Below are positions 17,173 to 25,711 of a stretch of 64,000 bases of DNA, in pieces. This DNA comes from Methylobacterium sp. Leaf91 (GTDB taxonomy: Bacteria; Pseudomonadota; Alphaproteobacteria; Rhizobiales; Beijerinckiaceae), in contig NZ_LMMP01000003.1 in NCBI RefSeq assembly GCF_001422815.1, positions 317,612-381,611 of the forward strand, given 5' to 3'. Under the pieces are notes generated by a model. The model saw nothing but the letters and a program-made list of their open reading frames with translations, ran no database searches and was not told the origin of the DNA. A program made the translations under genes and the position numbers. The stretch's first letter is position 1, and each line of letters starts with the position of its first letter.

Positions 17173-19440
17173 TTACGCCGCCGAAAGCCTGAGGCCGCTT
17201 CCCGGCTTCCCCCCGGCGGCACCCTCGCTCTCGGTCTGCTCACCGGCGACGAGGATCGTGCCGGCCCCCGCCCGTTCGGCCAGGCCGTGGAGCGAGACGA
17301 GTTCGGGATCTTCAGGGGACTTGTCGGACGCGATGACGATGGCGTTCATCCGGCCCGCCATGGCCTCCAGCAGGTCTTGGGCCTCCTGCGACAGGGCCTC
17401 GCCGAGGCGATAGACGACCCAGTCGTAGCTCTGGGCCAGGGCGTCCAGGGCGATGGCCAGCGCTTCCGGCTCGTCCGTGAGAATGTTGCAATCGACGAAA
17501 CCGCGCGGGATGGCGTGGAGCCTGCGCACCGAGGCCACCGATCGGATCACGTCGAGGAAGGCAGCCTCACCCGCAACGAGGTCGGTGAGGCCGGCATCGT
17601 CCGACGGTGAGGCCGGGCCGTTGACGTCCACGATCAGAACGCGCCCGCCCGCCGCCAGGGCCTCCGCCAGGATCGCGGCGAGTTGCCGGTCGGCGGCCGT
17701 GTCGGTCTCCGCGACCAGGATGCTTCCGCCGTTGCGGCCGATCCGCTCGCGCAGGAGATGGATGAGGGCCTGGAGATCGTAGCTGGAGACGGGCGACCGG
17801 CCCGCCTCTCCGGCTGTTTCCTCACGCACCGGAATCGGCGCCAGTTCCGCGGCGGATGCGGGAACGGTGGTCATGGGCACGGCAACGCGGGCGGTCAGCG
17901 GCGCTTCGTAGAGGGAGGCGGCGGGACCGCTCCGCGACAGGGCCACGGAGGCTTCCGGGAAGGTGAAGGGAGTGGGCTCGGTGGCCCGATCGTCCGGTCC
18001 GGTCCGGCGGCGGGTGTCGCCGGGATCGCGGAGAAGATGACGCGCCGCCACCCCGCCGCTGGACAGCAGCATCGCCATCACGAGGGCGAGGGCCACGATG
18101 GGCAGCTTCTTCGGGAAGGACGGGACCTGTGGCACCACGGCGCGGGAGACCACGCGGGCATCGGCGGGGGCCGCGCTTTCGGCATCGCGGGCCGAGGCCT
18201 CGCGATAGCGCGAGAGATAGGATTCGAGCTGGTCGCGCTGCGCCTTCGCCTCGCGCTCGAGGGCGCGAAGCTGGACCTCGCTGGAATTGCCCTTGGAGAC
18301 GACCTCGCGCTGCGCGTCGACGGCGGCGTTCAGGCTGTCGACCCGGGCTTCGGCGATGCGGGCGTCGTTCTCCATCGTCCGCACCACCCGGTCGGCGGTG
18401 GCCTTGATCTGTGCGTCGAGGTCGCCGATCTGCGCCGTCAGCTCCTTGATGCGGGGATGAGCCGGCATCAGCGTCCGCGATTCGAGGGCGAGCTGCCCGC
18501 GCAGGGTGATGCGCTGCTCCACCGTGCGCCGGATGACCTCGTTGTTGGCCACGTCCGGGATTTCGAAGGCGCGTCCGTCCTTGATCATTTCGCGGATGAG
18601 CTTGGCCCGGCTCGTGAGGTCGGCCTTGACCGTGCGGGCCTGGGACAGCTGGGTCGACAATTCGCTGAGCTGCTGGGTGCCCAGGGGTTGGCTGGTGGTG
18701 CCACCGCCGCCGCTGATCAGGCCATTGCGGGCTCGGAAGGTCTCGACCTTCGCCTCGGCCTCGGAGACGCGGGTGCGCAGGGTGTCGATGTTGCCGCCGA
18801 GCCAGGTCGAGGCGTAGCGGGCGGTGTCCACCTTCGCCGATTCCAGGGAAGCGATGTAGAGTTCTGCGATGGTGTTGGCGGCCTTGGCCGCGAGTTCCGG
18901 ATCGCGCGAGCGGAACTCGACCGTCAGGATGCGGGACTTGCCGGCCGGGTAGACCAGGAGCCGGTCGAAATAGGTCTCGAGCACCCGGTCCTCGGGCGCC
19001 CGCTCCATCGGGTTCTTGGTGAGTCCGATCATCATCAGGACGCGCTGGACCGGACCGATGCCGTCGACCTCGGGATCGAATTCGGCATTGCCCACGAGCT
19101 TCAGGCGGCGGATCGCCTCCCGGGCGATATCGCGGGACATCACCACCTGGACCTGGCTCGCCACCGCCTGTTCGTCGATGGCCAGGGGTTGTTCGCCGCG
19201 TTCCTGGGCGGTGCGGGCGAAGCTCGCGTCGCGGCTCTCCAGCAGGATCTTGGCCTCGCCGGTGTAGCGGGGCGGAACGACCTGCACGAAAACGATGGCC
19301 CCGATCCCCGCCGCCACGGTGGGAAGGACGATCCAGCGCCAGGACCGCGCCAGGACTCCGAACAGCTGGGACAGGCCGAGCCCCTCGTCACGCTGGGGGA
19401 TCGGCTCGATCGTGGAAACGGGCTGCTGCGAGCGAGGCAT
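17173..19440 (-). CDS. Wzc/GumC-like exopolysaccharide chain-length protein with degenerate kinase domain
   Basis: 755-residue inner-membrane polysaccharide co-polymerase. Layout: Wzz-type first TM (SWRWIVLPTVAAGIGAIVFV), a long periplasmic coiled-coil region (about 70-440, rich in Lys/Glu/Gln heptads), a GNVR-like pre-TM segment, a Pro-rich second TM (VPSFPKKLPIVALALVMAML), then a cytoplasmic domain. That last domain aligns in shape with BY-type tyrosine kinases but lacks a Walker A GKS/T; the equivalent reads VAETDTAADRQLAA, while the Asp strand VLIVDVNG is kept. No Tyr-rich tail. It should regulate polymer length without ATP-driven phosphorylation. Divergent from the Wza-like gene. Confidence 0.85.
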   Translation of the reverse strand: MPRSQQPVSTIEPIPQRDEGLGLSQLFGVLARSWRWIVLPTVAAGIGAIVFVQVVPPRYTGEAKILLESRDASFARTAQERGEQPLAIDEQAVASQVQVVMSRDIAREAIRRLKLVGNAEFDPEVDGIGPVQRVLMMIGLTKNPMERAPEDRVLETYFDRLLVYPAGKSRILTVEFRSRDPELAAKAANTIAELYIASLESAKVDTARYASTWLGGNIDTLRTRVSEAEAKVETFRARNGLISGGGGTTSQPLGTQQLSELSTQLSQARTVKADLTSRAKLIREMIKDGRAFEIPDVANNEVIRRTVEQRITLRGQLALESRTLMPAHPRIKELTAQIGDLDAQIKATADRVVRTMENDARIAEARVDSLNAAVDAQREVVSKGNSSEVQLRALEREAKAQRDQLESYLSRYREASARDAESAAPADARVVSRAVVPQVPSFPKKLPIVALALVMAMLLSSGGVAARHLLRDPGDTRRRTGPDDRATEPTPFTFPEASVALSRSGPAASLYEAPLTARVAVPMTTVPASAAELAPIPVREETAGEAGRSPVSSYDLQALIHLLRERIGRNGGSILVAETDTAADRQLAAILAEALAAGGRVLIVDVNGPASPSDDAGLTDLVAGEAAFLDVIRSVASVRRLHAIPRGFVDCNILTDEPEALAIALDALAQSYDWVVYRLGEALSQEAQDLLEAMAGRMNAIVIASDKSPEDPELVSLHGLAERAGAGTILVAGEQTESEGAAGGKPGSGLRLSAA

Positions 19441-19622
19441 GAGAGGATCTTTACGCAAAGCAGGACGCCGCATCGGGCGCCTCCCGGAAGACTAGAACTC
19501 GTTAAGATTGATCGTCGGTTAAGATCGGCCACAACGCATCGCATTCCCTCCGCGATATCAGTTTTTGTTAACCATATGATCCTACAAATAGAGGCAGAAA
19601 CTTGCTCTTAGCGGCTTGGATG

Positions 19623-20195
19623 ATGAACCGGCGCTCCCTTCTCCTCGCTCTCACCTCCACTCTGGCACTGGGCGGATGCCTGCGTCCCGACTTCCGGACC
19701 GCGCAGCTCGACGCCACCGCCACCGGATCGATCGGCGGGCGCTATACGCTCGCCACCGGCGACCGGCTGCGCGTCATCGTCTTCGGCCAGGACAACCTGT
19801 CCAACATCTATGCGATCGACGGATCCGGCGGCATCGCCATGCCGCTCATCGGTCTCGTGAAGGTGGGAGGGCAATCGACGGCCCAGGCCGCACGGACCAT
19901 TGAGGCCAAGCTCGCGGCGGGCTTCGTGCGCGAGCCGCATGTCACCGTGGAGGTGGATGCCTATCGTCCGTTCTACATCCTCGGCGAGGTCACGACCTCG
20001 GGGCAATATCCCTACGTCAACGGCATGGCCGTCGAGACGGCGGTGGCGATCGCGGCGGGCTTCGGACCGCGGGCGGCCCGCGACTACGCCGTCCTCACCC
20101 GCGAGGGGCCGAACGGCCTCGTCTCGGGCATCGTCCCGATGACCTATCTGGTGAGGCCCGGCGACACGATCGTCATCAAGGAGCGCTTCTTCTGA
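19623..20195 (+). CDS. Wza/GumB-like polysaccharide export lipoprotein
   Basis: 190-residue lipoprotein (lipobox LGGC about residue 17) with the Poly_export domain: YTLATGDRLRVIVFGQDNLS, then IDGSGGIAMPLIGLVKVGGQ, and SLBB-like segments YILGEVTTSGQYPYVNGM and RPGDTIVIKERFF at the end. It forms part of the outer-membrane export channel; being short, it lacks the C-terminal helix of Wza and resembles GumB/KpsD-type export proteins. Adjacent ATGs at 19620 and 19623 are both possible. It is divergent from the Wzc-like gene across a 180-base AT-rich region, the likely shared promoter. Confidence 0.88.
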   Translation: MNRRSLLLALTSTLALGGCLRPDFRTAQLDATATGSIGGRYTLATGDRLRVIVFGQDNLSNIYAIDGSGGIAMPLIGLVKVGGQSTAQAARTIEAKLAAGFVREPHVTVEVDAYRPFYILGEVTTSGQYPYVNGMAVETAVAIAAGFGPRAARDYAVLTREGPNGLVSGIVPMTYLVRPGDTIVIKERFF

Positions 20196-20224
20196 GGACG
20201 TCTCGTCTTCGATACGTCGTCGAT

Positions 20225-20268
20225 CGACGAAGGCCCTGATCCATCGGATCCGGGCCTTCGTCGTTTCT
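20225..20268 (+). terminator. rho-independent terminator after the export lipoprotein gene
   Basis: Perfect 12-bp stem (CGACGAAGGCCC with its complement at 20252-20263) around a 15-base loop, followed by TTTCTT. It begins 30 bases after the stop codon. Confidence 0.75.
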
Positions 20269-20275
20269 TGCCCGG

Positions 20276-21043
20276 TCAGACGATGTCGAGATAATTCATG
20301 CTCGCAGCGCTGGCGGCATTGTTAATCACGACCACCGTGTCGAACATGTGGTCGGCGTTCTGGTCGGAAAGCAGGTAACCCGTCTTCGACGAGGCGTTGT
20401 AGAGGAACAGGTGCGTCATGTCGTCGTTCTTCAGGACGCCGTCATAGCGCGCATACGCCATCTCGGCGGAGGTAGCCGCGGTCCTGGTCTCGAAATAGTT
20501 GTCTCGCGTGCCGGCATATTTGAGGTCGATGCTGTCGTAGGTCGAATTCCAGTCCAGGATCGTATCCGAGCGTGAGATCGCGCCCGGGGTTTTGTCCAGT
20601 GTGAAGACGAACGTGTCGAGTCCCTTGCCACCGCCGCCGGACAGGAGGTCCTTGTCGGCGCCGCCATTCAGGATATCGGATCCTCCCCCACCCAGAAGAT
20701 AGTCCGTTCCCTTGCCGCTGGTGAGAACGTCATCGCCATCCTGCCCCAGGAGCGTGTCGTTGCCGGAGCCGGCATCCAGCTTGTCATTGCCGTTCCCGCC
20801 TTCAAGCCGGTCGTTTCCATAACGCCCCATAAGCTTGTCGTTGCCGTTGCCGCCATAGAGTTTATCGTTGCCGACATAGTCGCTGTCGGAGCCGTTTCCG
20901 CCGTCGAGGCTGTCGTCTCCCCCGCCCCCATAAAGCCTGTCGTTGCCGTCATACCCGATCAGGGAGTCGTTCCCGTTCGAGCCTGTGATCAAATCTTTTC
21001 CACCAAAGATCAGCTCTCGGTTTTCTTCGACGGAATTGAGCAA
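20276..21043 (-). CDS. RTX calcium-binding repeat protein, surviving 3' part
   Basis: 255-residue open frame filled with GGxGxDxLxGG-type nonapeptide repeats (about residues 12-135), which bind calcium in a parallel beta-roll, followed by a C-terminal unit of the serralysin C-terminal type with DTILDWNSTYDSIDLKYAG. RTX proteins are normally exported by a type I system using a C-terminal signal; none of those genes is in the window. The start shown is only the first Met after a frameshift; the true gene began near 21385, where a reading frame broken by two stops and two frameshifts continues it. It is probably a pseudogene product or not translated. Confidence 0.7.
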   Translation of the reverse strand: MLNSVEENRELIFGGKDLITGSNGNDSLIGYDGNDRLYGGGGDDSLDGGNGSDSDYVGNDKLYGGNGNDKLMGRYGNDRLEGGNGNDKLDAGSGNDTLLGQDGDDVLTSGKGTDYLLGGGGSDILNGGADKDLLSGGGGKGLDTFVFTLDKTPGAISRSDTILDWNSTYDSIDLKYAGTRDNYFETRTAATSAEMAYARYDGVLKNDDMTHLFLYNASSKTGYLLSDQNADHMFDTVVVINNAASAASMNYLDIV

Positions 21044-21385
21044 TATATCAGAAAAAAATCGACACTCAGGCCTGTGATTTTATAGCCCCCGCTGACATAT
21101 TCGTCATAATATTCGCAATCACCCCGTTTCTTCATCATAATATTCTTTATAGTCAATAAAAGAGGCCGTATACTCTATTTGCGCGATCAATCCTTTAGCG
21201 ATAAAACCGCCATCGTCGTAAGTAAAGTTTGAACCATAGCGCTCGATTAAATCACCCTCTTCGAATTACTCATATCCGATGCTCAGATAATTATCTTCAT
21301 AGTAAAGATATTCCTAAAAATAATACTCGCCTGTAACGTAGATACCCTCCATATTAAGGGTACCGTATGCGTTGAGCTCTGCCAT
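21044..21385 (-). pseudogene. decayed 5' part of the RTX gene
   Basis: Reading the minus strand from an ATG at 21385 (with a GAGAGAA ribosome site just upstream) gives MAELNAYGTLNMEGIYVTGE and onwards in one frame: a TAG after residue 23, a TAA 15 codons later, then a coherent stretch (FEEGDLIERYGSNFTYDDGG). A frameshift at a GGGG run near 21121-21125 then leads to YYDEYVSGGYKITGLSVDFF, and another at a T7 run (21052-21058) is needed to join the RTX frame. So there are four lesions in about 340 bases. The region is rich in Tyr, Asp and Glu codons and is far more AT-rich than its surroundings, which points to foreign origin and ongoing decay. Confidence 0.75.
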
Positions 21386-21496
21386 GTGGGGTTCTCTCTG
21401 TCATGGGCTCATCGATCAATGGGCGAAGGCGGGGCCGATCCCGATTGCCGATTGTGGGGGCAATGATCGAGAAGACAGGACGACCCCGCCAAACGA

Positions 21497-21530
21497 GGAA
21501 CGGGGGCACCGGATCGATGCCCCCGTTCTT
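21497..21530 (-). terminator. hairpin terminator candidate after the large RTX gene
   Basis: An 11-bp perfect stem (GAACGGGGGCA, 21498-21508, with 21518-21528) with a 9-base loop lies 20 bases past the RTX stop codon. Only a weak T-rich stretch follows on the minus strand. Confidence 0.5.
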
Positions 21531-21548
21531 CCGTGTCGCGTTCGGCGC

Positions 21549-23882
21549 TTACAGGATGAAGTCACCCGCATCGATGGCGGGCCGTCCGGCAATTCTGATC
21601 TCGAACTCGGCGGAGGCGTCCTTGTCGACGCTGCCTTCGATCACCGTATAGATGCCGTCACGGGACAAGCGGACCTGACCTGCACCGGTGAACCGCGCAC
21701 CCTCGATATAGGTGAATGTCTCATTCGTCGTCGTCGAGGAAGCTACGGCGTCAATGATCGACAGATCGATCAGGTCACCGTCTGCAACGCGGAAATCGAG
21801 GATGGTATCGCTGGAAAAACCGCTGGAGGTCGCGCGATCGAAGACGAAGCTATCCGCACCTCCGCCACCTAAGAGGGTGTCCTCGCCGAGATTGCCGAAC
21901 AGCCTGTCGGCGCCGTCGCCACCGCGCAGGATGTCGCTGCCGCCACCGCCATAGAGCGTGTCGTCGCCGGCACCGCCGTAGAGCAGATCGCTTCCGCCAT
22001 CCGCCTCGGTGACGGCCTTGGTCGTGGCGCCTCCGTAAAGGATGTCACTCCCCTCTTCGCCGAACAGGCGATCGCCACCCTCTCCTCCCTTGAGGGTATC
22101 GTTGCCGCCGCCGCCGAAGAGATCATCCGTGCTCGTCTTGCCCGTGACGCTGTTGTTCGCGGTCGATGCACTGAACACGAACGAGCTCACATCGAGTTCG
22201 TCGGGGGAAGCTCCGGCGATCACGAGGCGTTGGGCATATCCGTTGCTCGTAATCTCGATGACAGCATTGCCGACCTCGTCGATGCTGAGGATCTCATCGA
22301 GCGCCTCGATCGACCCGATGCCGAAGGCCGACAGGTCAATCCGGTCGCCATGGGCCGTATTGGTCTCGCTATCGAAGCTCGGCGCCTCGAAGTCGAAGAT
22401 CGTGTCCGTCTCCGATGCCGTCAGCTTCCGCATGACGAAGGTGTCATCGCCGGCGCCGCCATAGAGGGAGTCGTCGCCGTTCTGGCCGAAGAGCTTGTCG
22501 GCGCCGTCGCCGCCACGCAGGACGTCGTTGCCCCCGCCCCCATAGAGCGAGTCGTCGCCTGTGCCGCCGATGAGGATGTCGTCGCCGTCATAGAGTGACT
22601 TGTCCGCGACTGTCGTCCCGACGCCGCCCTGCAGGATGTCGTTGCCATCCTCACCATAGAGCCGGTCGTTGGCGTCGCCACCGGTCAGCGTATCGTTGCC
22701 GAGGGCACCGAACAGGTCGTCGTCATAATCCGATCCAGTGATGCGCTCGCTCTGGACCACAAGATCGAAGACGAAGTTGCTTGCCCCGAGTGTAGACCGA
22801 TCGACGTTGGCCAGGATCAGGTCGGTGGAGATGCCGTCGCCTTCGATGGACAGCACGGTGTCGCCATCGGAATTGACGCTGAGAAGATCGTTGACCGTCG
22901 CCATCGACGAGATGTTGAACGCACGTAGGTCGATCTTGTCGCTCGCCACGTCGAAATCCCGGACGATATCGGTCTCGCCGTATTCGTGTGGCGCATAGAC
23001 GACGGTATCAGAACCGGAACCGGTAACGAGCTTGTCGTCGTCGCTGCCGCCATCGAGGACGTCGTCACCGGAACCGCCGTTCAGACGATCGTAACCACCA
23101 TTCCCGAAGAGCCGGTCATTCCCGACGCCACCGACCAGAAGATCGGCGGAATACGCTTCCGTGGCCTCGTCGGCATCGCCGATCAGCGTGTCGTTGCCGG
23201 CCTCGCCGAACAAGCGGTCGCTGCCCTCCAGGCCCGTCAGCGTGTCGTTGCCGAGCCCGCCGAACAGATCGTCGCTCGATGAGGTTCCGTCCAGGACATC
23301 GTCGGCCGCGACGTTTGACAGCACGAAGTTCGAGGCGCTGAGCCGGAAGGGAGCGACTCCGAGGAACGTCGTCTGCTCCACGTAGGAACCGAATGTGTAC
23401 GAATGCGTCGCATCGCCACTACCGGTGGATGTCAGCAGGTGCCGAATCGTATCGAACGACGAGATATTCAGCGACGACACATCGATACGGTCGAATGCCC
23501 GCGAGAAATCGAGCACCGTGTCGTAATTGGAGTAATAAGGCTCCCCATCCGCAAAACGCTCGATGACGACGACGTCATTTCCGTCACCAGTCAAGAGGGT
23601 GTCGCCACCGTCGCCGCCGGTGAGCCTGTCATTGCCCGTTCCACCGACAAGCAGGTCGTCGCCTACGCCCCCGAATAGCTTGTCATCGCCGGCTCCTCCA
23701 TCGAGATAGTCGTCACCGTCATCATCATCCTCCGGAGCAACGATGACAGATGTTCCTCCGTAGATGGTGTCATTGCCACCATTCCCATAGATTTCGTCCC
23801 CATAGCCGAAACCTTTTATGACATCTGCCGATGAAGAACCATTCAACAGATCAGAATATTGAGTTCCGTTTATCGAAGCCAT
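21549..23882 (-). CDS. large RTX calcium-binding repeat protein
   Basis: 777-residue protein made almost wholly of RTX modules. Each of about four modules has a block of GGxGNDxLxGG nonapeptides (Ca2+-binding beta-roll) followed by a linker of roughly 80 residues with the pattern DTVLDFSRAFDRIDVSSLNI or DTIFDFE...DRIDLSAFGI and ending in SNFVF. No catalytic domain (protease, lipase, lyase) is visible, so a structural, adhesive or matrix role is likely. The C-terminus (AIDAGDFIL) ends in a short hydrophobic tail as in type I secretion substrates. It starts with MASINGTQYSDLLNGSS and has an AT-rich upstream region. Related in style to the broken RTX gene next to it, so the two may be duplicates. 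Confidence 0.88.
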   Translation of the reverse strand: MASINGTQYSDLLNGSSSADVIKGFGYGDEIYGNGGNDTIYGGTSVIVAPEDDDDGDDYLDGGAGDDKLFGGVGDDLLVGGTGNDRLTGGDGGDTLLTGDGNDVVVIERFADGEPYYSNYDTVLDFSRAFDRIDVSSLNISSFDTIRHLLTSTGSGDATHSYTFGSYVEQTTFLGVAPFRLSASNFVLSNVAADDVLDGTSSSDDLFGGLGNDTLTGLEGSDRLFGEAGNDTLIGDADEATEAYSADLLVGGVGNDRLFGNGGYDRLNGGSGDDVLDGGSDDDKLVTGSGSDTVVYAPHEYGETDIVRDFDVASDKIDLRAFNISSMATVNDLLSVNSDGDTVLSIEGDGISTDLILANVDRSTLGASNFVFDLVVQSERITGSDYDDDLFGALGNDTLTGGDANDRLYGEDGNDILQGGVGTTVADKSLYDGDDILIGGTGDDSLYGGGGNDVLRGGDGADKLFGQNGDDSLYGGAGDDTFVMRKLTASETDTIFDFEAPSFDSETNTAHGDRIDLSAFGIGSIEALDEILSIDEVGNAVIEITSNGYAQRLVIAGASPDELDVSSFVFSASTANNSVTGKTSTDDLFGGGGNDTLKGGEGGDRLFGEEGSDILYGGATTKAVTEADGGSDLLYGGAGDDTLYGGGGSDILRGGDGADRLFGNLGEDTLLGGGGADSFVFDRATSSGFSSDTILDFRVADGDLIDLSIIDAVASSTTTNETFTYIEGARFTGAGQVRLSRDGIYTVIEGSVDKDASAEFEIRIAGRPAIDAGDFIL

Positions 23883-24268
23883 AGGGTTGACCGATCCAAT
23901 TAATACAGAATTAAAACATCAATATAACCATATCCGCTGCTAAACTAAATACGAATCGGATATATTGCTTGTCAAAATGACTATGGAGCGGACCGAATAT
24001 TGGCAACCCCCATTTGAGGTAGGAAGCCGCAATAAATGGAGAACTCAGTATTTCTCGCGAGGTGTCCGGCGGTCGAGGTGAAGCCAAGCAGCGGGCGGGG
24101 TGGGCCAACCGGCCTGCGGCAAGACGGCACGTATCGGGTGTTCCTATCGCCCCGGCGGGCTTCTCCACACCTGGGCCGGCGCAGGGCTTCGGCGACGGTG
24201 CGTTAGGGGCTGCCTAACCGAACGGGAGGTTTCAGGGCGTTCGCCGGCCCGAATCGAGGCCAAGGCGG
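23883..24268. other. AT-rich intergenic region between RTX and glycosyltransferase genes
   Basis: No gene supported. The first 100 bases (23883-24010) are strikingly AT-rich for this genome and form the likely promoter of the minus-strand RTX gene. The remainder returns to high GC and precedes the glycosyltransferase start. The composition step near 24010-24060 looks like one edge of an acquired segment that begins around 20.3 kb. Confidence 0.45.
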
Positions 24269-25597
24269 ATGGCCCTTAACGATCGCACCATCTCTGGGGA
24301 CCAGTGTCCGTCGACATCGTACCGCCATTCGGCTGGAATGGTCGTCGCGTGGAGCTTGTCCGTCGTGAGTGCGTCCGCCTCCGTTCTGTCCGTCGGCCCC
24401 GCCAGCAGCGCGGGCGAGGCCGTCCATCGCATCCTGCACGTGTTCCGTGCGCCGGTGGGAGGGCTGTTCCGCCACGTCTGCGACCTGATCAGGATCCAGT
24501 CCGCCGCCGGGCACGAGATCGGGCTCGTCTGCGATGCGTCCACCGGCGGCGAGCGAGCGGTCCAGGCTCTGGACGAGCTCCTGCCCCATCTCGCGCTCGG
24601 CATCGTCCGGGTTCCCATGCGGCGCAACCCGCATCTTTCGGACATCGTGGTGGTCCGGGCGGTTGCGAGGCGGGCCGCGGAGATCCGCGCCACGATCCTG
24701 CACGGACATGGCGCCAAGGGTGGCGCCTATGCGCGCATCGCCCGCCTGCCAGCGGGCGTAGCCTCGCCGATCAGGGCCTATACCCCCCATGGCGGCAGCT
24801 ACAATTACAAGCCCGGCACGCTGCGCCACCGCCTGTATATGGGGGTCGAGCGCCTGCTCGCGACGCGGACCGACGTGTTCCTGTTCGAGAGCGAATATGT
24901 CGCCGGTCGGCATGGCCGCTTCGTGGGGAGCAGACCCCATACCGTGCGGATCGTCCATAACGGCATCGACGAGGTGGAGTTCGCACCGGTCCTGCACCGG
25001 GCGGACGCCTACGACCTCCTCTATATCGGCGAGTTGCGCGAGGCGAAGGGCATCCCGGTCCTGCTCGACACCCTGGTGGCGCTCCGCGCCGAGGGGCGCC
25101 CCACCCGCCTGCTGATGGTCGGTTCCGGCCCGGATGAAGACCAGCTCGTGGAGCGGGCCCGGAAGCTCGGCCTATCGGGCGCGGTGGCGTTCGAGCCGCC
25201 CCAGCCGATCCGGATCGCCCTGGCGAAGGGACGGATCATGGTAGTCCCGTCGCTCGCCGAATCCCTGCCATACGTGGTGCTGGAAGCCGCCGCCGCGCAG
25301 CAGCCCCTCGTCTCCACCAATGTCGGCGGCATCCCGGAAATCTTCGGAACGGCGGCAACGGATCTCGTCAGCCCCGGAGATCCCGTTGCCCTCAAGAACG
25401 CCATTGTCCGCCTGCTCGACGAAGACACCGCCGAGGGCGCCGCCCGAGCCCGAGCTCTCAGTGACTCGGTGCGGGCACGCTTCTCCATGCGGCGGATGGG
25501 GGCGGATGTCCTGTCGGGCTACGCCGCCGCCCTGCTGCGGCGAGATAAATCGATGCACGAAGCATCGCCGCCTGCGATGAAGGAACCGCCACAGTGA
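24269..25597 (+). CDS. GT4-family glycosyltransferase
   Basis: Glycosyltransferase of GT-B fold, up to 442 residues. The N-terminal domain has HVFRAPVGGLFRHVCDLIR and the acceptor-side HGHGAKGGAYARIAR-like segment; the C-terminal domain has LYIGELREAKGIPVLLDTL, VGSGPDEDQL and the donor-binding motif PSLAESLPYVVLEAAAAQQP with the conserved Glu. It should add a sugar to the lipid-linked oligosaccharide made by the ExoY-type enzyme next door. Start uncertain: ATG 24269 has GAGG upstream; a GTG at 24365 with GGAG would give about 410 residues, closer to the family's usual N-terminus. Confidence 0.87.
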   Translation: MALNDRTISGDQCPSTSYRHSAGMVVAWSLSVVSASASVLSVGPASSAGEAVHRILHVFRAPVGGLFRHVCDLIRIQSAAGHEIGLVCDASTGGERAVQALDELLPHLALGIVRVPMRRNPHLSDIVVVRAVARRAAEIRATILHGHGAKGGAYARIARLPAGVASPIRAYTPHGGSYNYKPGTLRHRLYMGVERLLATRTDVFLFESEYVAGRHGRFVGSRPHTVRIVHNGIDEVEFAPVLHRADAYDLLYIGELREAKGIPVLLDTLVALRAEGRPTRLLMVGSGPDEDQLVERARKLGLSGAVAFEPPQPIRIALAKGRIMVVPSLAESLPYVVLEAAAAQQPLVSTNVGGIPEIFGTAATDLVSPGDPVALKNAIVRLLDEDTAEGAARARALSDSVRARFSMRRMGADVLSGYAAALLRRDKSMHEASPPAMKEPPQ

Positions 25598-25711
25598 CGC
25601 TGACTTGCTCTTCGCCATGCTTTGGCGGCCAGAACCTCGTTAAACGTTCCGTGATGTCGGTCTGGCATCCTCTTCAATCGCATCGGCGGAAAGCTTGAAC
25701 GAGAGCAAACG

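Noticed and set aside
21549..23882. Repeated DNA resembling an array
   Set aside because: The periodicity follows RTX nonapeptide codons inside an open frame; there are no conserved direct repeats with unique spacers as in CRISPR.
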